Assembly (NCBI RefSeq): GCF_000220395.1
Contig: NW_004086097.1
Location: 1-64,000 of the forward strand
DNA: 64,000 nucleotides
Direction: 5' to 3'
Source: Ichthyophthirius multifiliis
Lineage: Eukaryota > Ciliophora > Oligohymenophorea > Hymenostomatida
Shown in pieces: positions 22,700 to 33,840 of this stretch (positions are counted from its first letter, which is position 1; each line of letters begins with the position of its first letter). The position numbers were made by a program, and so were the translations under genes. The notes beneath the pieces were generated by a model. The model had not been told where the DNA came from, did not search any database, and saw nothing but the letters and a program-made list of their open reading frames with translations.

Positions 22700-22879
22700 T
22701 TTTTATTATAAATTTAATTAATAAAAATATAAATATTTTTTTTTTGTATAATATATCATATAAATATATATTATAAAAAAAATTAAATTTTTTAATTTTT
22801 TTTGTTTAAATATATTTTTAAATATTTATATCTATAAAAAAATTATTAGTGTCTAAAATAAAAAAAATAAAAATAAAAA

Positions 22880-23377
22880 ATGTCAGTAACCTTTCATACA
22901 ACACACGGCGAATTAAAAATAGAAGTACATTGTGATAAAACACCATTATCAGCAAAAAATTTCCTTGCCTTATGTGCTAGAGGTGATTATAATAATACAA
23001 TATTTCATAGATGTATCAGAGGATTTATAATATAAGGAGGAGATCCAACCAATACAGGAAAAGGAGGGGATAGTATATACATAGATAAATATTTTAAAGA
23101 TGAAATAATGCCCGATTTAAAGCATGATAAAAGAGGAGTTGTTAGTATGGCAAATAGTGGACCAAATACAAATGCTTCATAATTTTTTATTACTTTTTCA
23201 AAATAAAATCATTTAAATGGATCATATACTGTTTTTGGTAAGGTAATTGATGGTTGGGAATGCTTAGATTTGATGGAAAAGGAACCTGTTGATGGTAATG
23301 ATAAACCTTTAAACGAAATTAAAATACATAAGGTTACTATTCATGCAAATCCTATTGCAGAAATAGAATAAGAATGA
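22880..23377 (+). CDS. PPIL3: Cyclophilin-type peptidyl-prolyl isomerase, PPIL3-like
   Basis: A 165-residue intronless protein close to PPIL3, a single-domain cyclophilin of the spliceosome that isomerises prolyl bonds. Active-site residues are visible: the Arg in [23 protein letters not shown], and [12 protein letters not shown]. The start [16 protein letters not shown] and the end [10 protein letters not shown] match PPIL3 nearly end to end. The PPIL family replaces the tryptophan that confers strong cyclosporin binding in cyclophilin A; here the equivalent segment reads HLNGSY. Several in-frame TAA codons lie at glutamine positions (for example the Q of ASQFF), which supports the ciliate code. 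Confidence 0.95.
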
Positions 23378-23667
23378 TTTCTATTTTTTATATTTATTAA
23401 TAATGTTTTTATTATATTTTTTTTTTATTTTATATTTATTATTACTTTTTTAATGTAATTATTATAAAAATATAAAAAATAATTTTTTTATTTTTAATTA
23501 TATATATTTTTTTTAAAATCATTATAAAAAATAAATAGTGTTTAAGATTTTTTTTAATTGTAAATAAAATTATTACTAAAAATTAAAATTCAATAATTTT
23601 TAATAATAAATATCGCCTAAAAAATAAAATACTTATAATATTAATTTTCAAAAAATAAATAAAAAAA

Positions 23668-25045
23668 ATGGAATAAATATAAATAAACTAAAGAAAATAA
23701 ATAACTTTACAAAAGTAAAATTTTATAGGTTTTATACCATAAATATAATTTTGTGTAATATGTTAAAATATAACGAACCATCTTTTACAATGCAGTACTT
23801 GCAAGTAATTTTATATTTAATTTAAATATAAAAAATAAAAATAGATCAATATATTGTTTCTAATGTTTCTAAACCTAAATTAAATAAATACGTAATGAAA
23901 AATGTACAACATGTTAGGGTATAAATATTAGTAAAATAACCGAGCCTTTAATTTCAATGTATAGAGAACTTGATTACTTGTGTACTGATTGTAATTAAAT
24001 AATAAAATTAAAATAAGTAGAAGATCATATGTTTAAAATAGATAAAAGATGTGAAAACTTTTAAAATTGTGGAAAATAGCTTTAATGTAAAAAAAAATAA
24101 GAATATACGTGTTCAAAAGTATGCACCATATTCTTAAATATAATTAAAAATAAGGACAATCATGACGCTATTTATTAATAATTAAAAGATATTCTAAGTC
24201 AATATGAAGATAATAAAGAAAATATATTCCCAATTTGTAAAAATGAAAACCAATAAAACTAATATTCACTTAATAATAATATATATTAAATGAAATTAAA
24301 TATTATAAATTAAGAAAAAAATAAAGAAAATAAAAAATAATAAAAAAAATATCAATTTAATTCTAGTTTAGTTGAATTAAAACGAAACTTTAATAATATT
24401 AATATAGAAAAAAAAGAAGAAGAAGAATAACATATTGGAAATCTTTAAAATACAATAACACTTTAATAACTTTAAAACAATAAAAATAAGCAATAAATTA
24501 AATTCTATTTGGATGAAAATACAAACTTTTAAAGTCCTTCCTTTGAGTTTTATTGGGATTAATATAATTCTCATTCAGAAATTTTATTTAATAATAATAA
24601 TCGTACAATTTAATCAATTTATGATGATAATAAATATAGGACTGTCGTATCTGAAAAATGTTTCTTGCAAGGAAAATATTATTGGTAAATACATACATCT
24701 TAAGATATGATAGATTAAATAATTATAGGTGTTGTTGGAAGTAATAATTTTAATAAAAATATAGCTTTTTCAAATTTATAAGATGGATTTGGAAATAAAC
24801 ACTTGGGAGAATAGTTGTCTAAATTTATTAACCATACTTATAATATATAAAATCAAGTTATTATTGGTGTATTATTAGATATGGATTTAGGATAGTTATC
24901 GTTTTTTAAAAATAATTAAAATTTAGATCTTATTATTAATAGTTCAAGATTGAAAATAAAGCCTTTATATGCCACTGTTGCATTAAATGGCTTTGCAAGG
25001 TGTACAATTGTACCTTATACAAGAAGTTATATGAGAATACCTTGA
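23668..25045 (+). CDS. RING-type protein with TRAF-like zinc fingers and a C-terminal SPRY domain
   Basis: Product of about 445 residues with one intron (23805-23844). The N-terminal half carries a RING-like zinc domain beginning C-V-I-C, continuing LLQCSTC, YCFQCF and KCTTCQG. Another Cys/His series follows (LCTDCNQ ... DHMF ... RCENFQNCGKQLQC), typical of TRAF-type fingers. A long Lys/Asn/Glu-rich coiled coil leads to a SPRY-like beta sandwich: EKCFLQGKYYWQIHT, IIGVVGSNNF, VIIGVLLDMDLGQLSFFKNN, KPLYATVAL. The layout parallels TRIM-type E3 ubiquitin ligases: the zinc modules would recruit E2 or substrate, and SPRY would bind partner proteins. Substrate unknown. TGA 25043-25045 ends it, 165 nt from the convergent DPH6 gene. 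Confidence 0.85.
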
Positions 25046-25210
25046 ATTTTAGAATTTTTATAAAATTTTAATTTTTTATATTTAATTAAATTTATTTTTA
25101 TAATATTTTATGAAAATTAAATTACATGAAAAAATTATTATTAAAAAAAAAGGCTTTTTTATATTATTTTAAATAGAATTCTTTTATTTTATAAATATAA
25201 ATATTTGGTA

Positions 25211-26190
25211 TCAGTTTTTATCTACTAAGGAGTATTTTTTAATAAATAAATAAAAAACAGGCGCATATTTGTCTTCTGAATGAATATGTATATCTGTTTC
25301 ATCTCTAATAAAAAAAAGTTTTATAAAATAAATAAATTATTTACATAGCAATTCGCTTCTTATAAAGAGGACAATCTAAAGTTAAAGATTCATATTCACC
25401 TCCTTCTCCACAAATATTAAGATTGCATTTTTAACTCTAAAATTTTAAACATATAAGTAGAGTATAAAATATAAATATATGAATTTTTATTTATTTTTTT
25501 TAAAATACCAATTCAATAATTTAATCATAATTATCTCTTAAAGACATTCCAAGATGTTATTTACCTAATCCATAAGAAGCAACTTTAATCAAAATAGAGT
25601 TCATTCCACTATCAATCATTTCTTTCAATAATTCTTATTAATTTCTTCCCCAAAGGAAAACTAAACTTTCCAAATCAAGTCTTTTGCAACTTTATTTATT
25701 AAAATAACATATTTACTAAAAAAATAAAAATTAATATTACACATCTTCTATTCTTAACTTTTAATAAGTTGAAGCTATCGCACCTGAAGAAACTCCTTTG
25801 AAATCCCATTTTTATTTTGCTTCTAATAAAAGTTCATATAAATCTTCTACTTCATCATCTTTCTTTTATTCAGCAGTTCCTGTATAATATAAATCTTGCA
25901 CTATAGGTTTTCCTTTCAATTATCTTTTTATTAAAGGAATTTATAAGCATTCAGCAATAGCTTCTGCCATATTTGTACCTACTGATTAATACATATAACT
26001 GTCTTATTCCATTGCTATTTCTTTTTTTTTAAAAAAAAATAAATAAATAAGTTTATTTTAATTATTATTATTATTTTTTACAAGCAGGATACAAATTAGC
26101 AACAGCTACTAATTCGTGTCCTTGTTAAATTGCTTTGTAGATGTTAAAAATACTATCTTTTCCTCCTGATATAAGAGCAATAAATTTCAT
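25211..26190 (-). CDS. DPH6: Diphthine--ammonia ligase
   Basis: Last enzyme of diphthamide synthesis. It uses ATP and ammonia to amidate diphthine on the conserved histidine of elongation factor 2 in the cytosol. The 249-residue product has the N-type ATP pyrophosphatase P-loop ISGGKDS at residues 7-13, DSYMYQSVG, DEVEDLYELL, GVSSGAIASTYQKLRIEDVCKRL and CGEGGEYESLTLDCPLYKK, the family's most conserved blocks. Four short introns on the minus strand (26015-26081, 25690-25740, 25437-25508, 25305-25344) remove cleanly to 250 codons ending at TCA 25211-25213. The length matches the single-domain animal/archaeal form and lacks the two extra domains of the yeast enzyme. Confidence 0.95.
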
Positions 26191-26858
26191 TTTTTATTGA
26201 CTTTTTTTTAATGTAGAAATATTAATTTTTTTTTATTAAGATATATATATATTTAATTAGCTTTTTATTTTATTATGCGTTTATTGTTAGTTAGTTTTAG
26301 TTTTTTATTCTAAATATAAAAAATATAATAAAAACTAAATAAGAATTTATAAATTTATATTTAATTTATATAAAAATATACTTGTAAAATAAATAAATTT
26401 AATAAAAAATATTTATTATAAAAAAAAATAATATATAAATTGTCCTCTATTAATATTATTACATATAAATTATAACGAATATATTTAAAAGAATTATAAT
26501 ATTAATAATTACAATAAATTAATATATATTAAATTAATTTTTCATATGTATTTTAATTACTAACAATTTATGTTAAGAAATTTAATAAATAATCAGAATA
26601 CATTTATATAAGAAATTAATAATTATATTTAAGATATGTGTAATCTTTAAAAATTCGAACACTTATAAAAGTAAAAAACATTTTTGTAATGAAACAAATA
26701 TATATTTCAATTATAAAAAAAGTATATTTATTTATAAAAAATATTTATTATAAAAACAATTATTCAATGAATTAATAAATAATTTAATTTAATTTAAATA
26801 ATAAATTAATTTATAATTAAAAAATAAAAAAAATCAAATAGAACTTCAAAATAAAAAA
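26191..26858. other. Divergent promoter region between DPH6 and MON2
   Basis: About 670 nt of A/T-rich DNA between two divergently transcribed genes. No reading frame, RNA gene or clear repeat seen. Confidence 0.6.
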
Positions 26859-27814
26859 ATGAATTTTATAGATAATGTAGATAAAGATTTATAAGCACTT
26901 TTAATAGAAATAAAAAAAAAAAATCCTGAATTAAAAGACGTAAATAAATTTTAGATAACAATTATATTCTATAAATATAAAAATTTGTTTCCTTTTTATT
27001 TATAATAATATAGTTAATACAAGACTAAATAAACAAATTGTAAAACATAAAAAAAATAGTTTTTTAAAATGGGAATAATAGTTTTTAAACAAATCGTATA
27101 GTACATAATTTACCAATTAATGATTTTTTTTAAATAATAAATCAGTTAAAAGATATTAAAAATATTAAAATATTTGAATTAGGACTTAGTTTATTAAAAA
27201 AGATTATAACTTAACCAAATTTATAAGAAGAAAATTATGCTATAACAACAAATTACTTATATTCCCAAAAAGATTGCAAAGATGATAAAATACTAATAAA
27301 AATAATTTAAACATTATTAATGTTGTTTAGCCCTAAAATAATTCTTTGTAAAAATTATTAATTAATATCAAAAGTAAAAAGATAAAAAATTAAAACAAAA
27401 TTTAAAAATATAAAAATAAATATAATATATAAGTTAAATATTTTTTTTTTAAAAAAAAAGGTTTTAAATATATGTTTAGTTCTATAAAGCAATAAAGATA
27501 TAATGATTAGAAATACATCATTAGCTGGTCCATTTTAATTAATTCATATAGTATTTTAGCATTTAATAAATTCCATAAAATAAACATAAAAATTAGAAAA
27601 CTCAAGCGGTTCTTAATCAGATGGAAACGAATCAAAAAATAAAATTTATGAAGAGGAAAATAAAGAATAAACAAAAATAAAAAGAAATTCAGAAGATGAA
27701 ATTTAAACAATTAGCTATTCGCAAGAACATTGTGATTAGATAAATGAGTAAGAAAATTATAGATATATATAAATAAAAATAATATAAGAAATAAATATAA
27801 ATGTATATATATAT

Positions 27815-27870
<56 letters not shown>

Positions 27871-30800
27871 AATTAATTTTTTTATTTATTATTTTTTTAA
27901 TTTTTTTTAAAAAACAGAATCAAAAATAAAAAAATTGTTCTTTTATAATTTCTGATAATTTATTTTTTTGATTATATAATATATATATAAATATTTATAT
28001 ATATATATATATTTATATATAGTATATTTTTTTTTATTTTTTTTATATATATTATATTTAAACTATTATATACATATATATATTTATAATAATACCTAAA
28101 TTTTTTTTTTTTATTATATTAATAAGTATATGTCTTAGATTATTTAACGAAATAATTTCTTTAATGTTAGATAAATAATTACCTGAATGGGTTCCTCAAA
28201 ATATAAATGGGTTATTGATTTCATATTAGGAAATAGGTTTTGATTTATTATTAAGCCTTTTAAAATAAATAGGAAGACATGTAAAGTATTGTAAATAAAT
28301 AGAAGAATAAATAACAAACAAATTAGTATCTTTTGCTATTGAAAATATAAGTTAAGATTACACTGAATTTAAATTTGGGATTCGAATTATATAATTAAGT
28401 AGTATTTTAGTCAATAATTATTTTGGATATAATGAAATATTATAGAAAATATATGTAGTTAATAAATCAATAAATAAAATTTACATATACACATTTATGT
28501 ATGCAGAATTATTTAGTTTATGTTTAAATAATCCTAAATTTATTTATATTTCTTTTGAATAAGCAAACAATAATCTTAATGATTAATAAGATAAAAATGC
28601 TTCCAGAGAACGCAATTTAATTAAAATTTTAGAAATTACACTTCTAATGGCCTAAAGTATTTCCTAATTTCCTGATGCTGAATTAAGAAAATAAATAAAC
28701 ACTAATATTAAAGGTGGAAAAATACTCGAAAGAAATGAAATAGAATATTAAAGTACTGAGCCTCCTTTAATTAGTTATAATATGTTTTATAGTTTATTAA
28801 GTAAAATATATATTTCATTTTTTCATATATATATATTTATAAATTTAAGTTGAAGTAATAAATCATTTGACTGAATCTTTAATGAAAATATATTAGGAAA
28901 GATAAGAAAAAATACAAAATTAAATTCCTGATAATAATGAAATATCTAATATAATAAATTTAATTTGGAAAGATAATTTAAGAATTATCAAATAATTACT
29001 TTCTAAATAAGTTAGTGAATAGTACTCTTAAAATCTCTTAAATTAAATATAAAATTGGATTAATATTGCAGGATCGTTATAATTATATAAAATTTGTGAT
29101 TAATATATTAAAATTTTAGCAAATAATTGTCTTCCTTAAAAAAATAATGATGAACACATACTTAAACCTATTGAAATTCAATCTACAAAAATACTTTTTA
29201 ATATTGCACACTGCTTAGGAGGTTTTTATTCAACAAAAAATAATATCTTTTTATCAAAAAAATAAAAAAGGAAAATTAGGAAAAAGCTCATGGTTTATAA
29301 TGTTATAAACAATGTAAAGATTAGATACTTTTTTTAATAAAAAATTGATTTAAATAGATAATAATAAACCATAAAAAGAAGAAGATTTACTAGTCTAATC
29401 TGAATTATAAATATTATCAGATATAATGAGTAAATTGTTTTCTTCCAGTGATATATTTGATGTATTTTTATTAAAAAAACATTAATAATTAGAAATATGT
29501 ATATTTTTTTTTTTTTTAAAAAAAAAAAAGGATAGTTTGTTAATTATAGTAATTGATTCATTAAATTAATTAAATTTGTCAATATTAGAATAAATAACAA
29601 TTGAATAATAATAAAAAAAACCTTTTGAATTAAATAGTAAAAAATTTGGATTTTTGAAATTAAAAGAAACAGTATTAGTTAATATATCAAGAATAGATCT
29701 ATTCTGGAGTTTAATAATTCCACATTTAATACTTCTATCTTCCGAAAAATAAGGCGATTTGCGAATGTTCTCTATAGATATACTAAATAATATCATAAAT
29801 AATGCTTTTAATTATTTTAGTTCAAACATTTATTCCCCATCTTAAAAAAATAAAAAAAACTTGAAAAAAGTAATCTAAAAATTCAAAGAAACAGACTCTT
29901 GGAATCAATAAAATTGGCAAAAATCTTTACTTATGCCTTATAAAGAAGTCATATTATCCTAATTTACTGATACATAGGATATATTTTTATTAAATTTGAT
30001 AAAAATTATTCAAAACAATGGTCATGAAATCAACTAAAACGGTTATTTAGTAATTTTAGATATTCTCCAAATTGTATCTACAGGCTAATAATTCCAAAAC
30101 ACTCTAACATAGGGTTTAAAATGTTTAAGTATAATAATAAACTAACATATTACAATAATAAATAGATATTAATTAAAAATAATAATTGACCTAATAGAAA
30201 ACTTCAGATAATCATCAAGTAATATAAAAAAAAAAAAACATAAATAAATAAATTAAATAGAAGATAAAAACTCAATATATTAATCTGTAGAATTCCTTTG
30301 GAATATAGGCGATCAATTAGCCAAGCTACACTAAAATCTCTTAAAAGACGAAAATATAGATAACAATTAATTAAAACAATAGCAACTAGTCGAAATAGAG
30401 CTTTTATGGGAAAGTTTATTCTAGAAATTAATAAATATAATAAACGAACCCCTAGAAGAGCTCAGATAATCCGCAATAGTTACCTTAACGTAACTTTTTA
30501 TGACTAACAGTATATTTTTTAGCAAAAAATTCTGGTTTCATATAATAAAAGAGATCTATATAAAAAACATCGAAAAGTTAATACATAAAATACTCCAATA
30601 ATTCGAAGAAAACACCTCATCTTTAAATAATCAAATTAACATTCACTCTCCCTAATATTAAATTCATTTACAAACTCCTAAATTTTTCGGTATTTCCGAA
30701 ACTCCGAAATTTTAAATTTCCTCTTAGGATTTGAGCAAAGTCCTAGCTCATTCCCAAATGTAAAATTCCTAAAAATTAAAGACCAAAGCATGGGAAGAAA

Positions 30801-32569
30801 CATGCATTATATTAATCTAATCTTTATAAAAAATACTCAAAAAAGGATTCAATGCTGATAATTTTATCGATTTATACTTAAGTATAATCGCAAAAGGCAG
30901 ATAAGGCATTCTAATTAATAATTAATAGCTTATTTTGGAGTTTTTTAAAATTATTAAAGATTTTGTACAAAATAAAGGTTCTTTAGGTATCAAAATTATC
31001 GACGAAATCAAAGATTTTATTTTACAATATTAATCCACAATGGAATTTATTGGCTTAGACATAGAAAATGACAAGTAATCAGATTCTAGGATATCTATAA
31101 CTGAGACAATTCCGGAAATAATTGAAACTTTCGAAAATTTACTATTATGTGCAGGAGGTATAGAATCTAGAAGCGGAATGATTGTAAATCTATACATAGA
31201 TTTCTACAAAAGCTCCCTTAATTTTTGCCAAAGAATTGATTTTATGAACTCTTCGCATAGAATGTTACTATTTTAAGATGAAAACGCTCGCTAAATATAC
31301 GATTATGTTGAAAATATAGGTATATTAGTTCTTGAAAAGACAAATTTTCAAATTTAAAATGAATTTATGCTTTTTATGAACGAGCTTATTAATATAAGAG
31401 TAGACAGTAGATTATCATATTTAATGAATAAGAAATTTCTGAAAATTTTCCAAAATGTAATTCTTAATTAATCTATGCCAGGTGAACTATAAGATATTTT
31501 TACGAAATATTATTTCGCCAAAATAGAAAATATACTTGAATTGAGATTCGATAAAGATTATTTTGAACTTCATAGTTAAAAATTATAAATTAAAAAATAT
31601 GTCCCTTTATGGATTTTCGTTTTTGAATAATTCATTTATTTAGCCAAAAATTTCTCTTAAAAAAATAAATTTTATACCGAATTGTTCTTTATTATTGAAA
31701 ATTTGCTTAAAAGACCAAAAGAAAAAATATGTTATTCTTTTTTTAAAAAATAATAATATATATATATAACATAATTTTTTTAAATAGATATACTTCCAGT
31801 TGATATGTAAGATTATATAAAAAAAGAGATTATTAAAATAGAAGCTGTTTGTATTGAATTTATTATCGAATAAATGCTTTCTGAAGAACAAGAATTAGAC
31901 GAATATATAATATCTAGAATGATCGAAATTCTCGAAAACTATATAGATTCTAAAAAGAAAACCTCAGAAAATACTACAAGTACAGATTTATAAGAAATTA
32001 ACGAAAATAATGATTTAGAAATTCGCAAAAATTACATTTCGAATTTTTTTTTATTAGCTAAAGCTAAATCTTCCAAAAACAAGAAATTTGAAGAAGTAGC
32101 AAAAATAGTTCTCCCTATTTTGATTTTAAGGTGTAAATAAATAATTGAAGATTTTATAAAGGAAGAAAAAACATCTAAAAATTAAATAAATAATCCCTAA
32201 TATAAAAAAAAAGCTGAAGAGGTTTTATTTATTCTTTAATCTTTGCTTAAATTAGAATTATAAAATTAATGTTTTAAATACGAAAATAAAAATAATGAAT
32301 AATAATAGTAAGTGAACTAACAATTTTAATTGTAAAATAATAATAATGAATAGGAATAGGAATTTAATAATAATAAATCTGATGTTCCATAAATTAAATA
32401 TATTATTATAAATAATGGCAATTAAAATATGAATAATAAAAAAGGTCATTTGTTTTATTTATTTTCACTTTTTATAGAACTTATTACTTGTGAATACTTA
32501 CCTATTACTTAATGTTTACAAAGCATTTTTAAAGAAATATAATAAGAACTTAATTTAATTAATTCATGA
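26859..32569 (+). CDS. MON2: MON2-like Golgi/endosome trafficking protein
   Basis: A very large protein (roughly 1700 residues) related to MON2, the Arf-GEF-like scaffold without a Sec7 domain that works with DOP1 at the Golgi and endosomes. The N-terminal DCB-like start (VDKDLQALLIEIKKKNPELKD) matches MON2, and IRNTSLAGPFQLI fits the following HEAT-like helices. FNIAHCLGG, SSWFIMLQTMQRLDTFF, RMFSIDILNNIINNAF and a long C-terminal helical region follow in family order. Several short introns are required (one clear: 28801-28849), and (AT)n patches at about 27803-27868 lie in intronic DNA. The frame must shift at an A7/A6 stretch (29256-29269). It ends at TGA 32567-32569. Family is confident, exact exon edges are not. 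Together with Rab6 it gives the window two Golgi-recycling genes, though they are not a unit. Confidence 0.8.
27803..27868. repeat. (AT)n microsatellite inside MON2 intronic sequence
   Basis: About 66 nt of alternating A/T with one AAAT interruption, in a stretch of MON2 that cannot be coding and lies between recognisable exons. Confidence 0.85.
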
Positions 32570-32779
32570 AAAAAAAAAACAAGAACAAAAAAAAAGTTAC
32601 CCCAAATTTTTTTAAAAAAAAATAAATAAATATATATTTAATAAGATAAATAATTTGTGTTTTTTATTTATTATTAACAAAAAATAAAATACAAATTTAA
32701 TTTAAAACTAATGTTTATAAAAAAAAAAATTTTTAAAGATTTTGTTATTTTTTTTTTGTTTTAAAAAAATAAATATTAT

Positions 32780-33472
32780 TCAAATTAAACTTAACAAAAA
32801 TTTTTCTATTACAATGAAAATTTTTAAGTTTTTATTAATTTGCCATAAATTAGCAAAATAAATAACTGTGTTAATTGCATGAAGACAACACATTAATTAG
32901 GCTGTAATATTAGTATCTAAAACTTAGTTAGAACATTTATTATCTATATAATAAGAAAAGTCATATTAATCAATATAAACAGAAATAACAATCATGAAAA
33001 AAAAACTAATAAGGCATCCATAAAACTATATAATGCTTGAATTCATTTTTTTTTTGAATTAGTAAACATAAATAATAATAGGAATAATAATAAGCACTGC
33101 TCCTGAACCTATGTAAATTGATAAAGTACTAAGATTGCAAGATTACATATAAACAGAATTTAGTATTATGGATGTTAACCCTATTATAAAGCAAGCGAAT
33201 ATTCTTATAAGTTCATCAGGATTTTAAATATTTGAGTATTATTGTTAGTATTGAGGTGGAGGAAAATATGCTTATTATTAATTCGAACTATTATTTTATT
33301 GCTAATATTATTAAGAAGACCATAACTAAGGTTATTATTATTAAGAATGTGCTTCTTATGAATATTAAGGAGAAATTAATTATTAATCCTAAATATTAAC
33401 TTATTACTATTAAATTTATTTGTTTTCAATATCTTAATTTAATAATTAATCAGTAACATTTTATTAATCCAT
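32780..33472 (-). CDS. Four-transmembrane protein with Q/P/Y-rich N-terminus
   Basis: A 230-residue intronless frame from ATG 33470-33472 to TCA 32780-32782, 210 nt from the convergent MON2 3' end. The first 90 residues are very Gln-rich with Ser, Tyr and Pro (for example AYFPPPQYQQQYS), a likely disordered cytoplasmic tail. Four hydrophobic helices follow: IRIFACFIIGLTSIILNSVY, LSIYIGSGAVLIIIPIIIYVY without its first residue, a segment around CLISFFFMIVISVYI, and one around CCLHAINTVIYFANL. Cysteines occur between helices 3 and 4. The plan resembles small tetraspan proteins of ciliates, but I recognise no family. Most glutamines are TAA/TAG codons, so a standard-code gene finder would miss it. 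Confidence 0.75.
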
Positions 33473-33840
33473 TTATTTTATTTTATTTAAATGAAAGAAA
33501 TAATAAATATCTTTTTATAATTTTAAATAATTATAATTTTGTTTATTTCGATTAAATCTTATTTTTATAATATATAAAAAAATTAAAATATGATAAAATT
33601 ATATATATATAAAAAAAAGATATTTATTTAAAATAAATAATAAAATTTTATAAAGTATTTTATTTATCATTATTATTAAATAAAAATATATAATATATAA
33701 AATTGATAATACAAAGATAATTTTTATCAAATTGCATAATTTATAATATTAAAAAATAAAAGAGTATTAAAAAAATGAAATAAACTAAAATCATCAATTA
33801 AATAATAATAATAATAATAATAAAAAAAACTTAAATTAAA
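33473..33840. other. AT-rich intergenic DNA
   Basis: Between two minus-strand genes. It must hold the promoter of the four-TM protein and the 3' flank of the kinesin gene. No gene seen; a short (TAA)n run lies near 33804-33824. Confidence 0.6.
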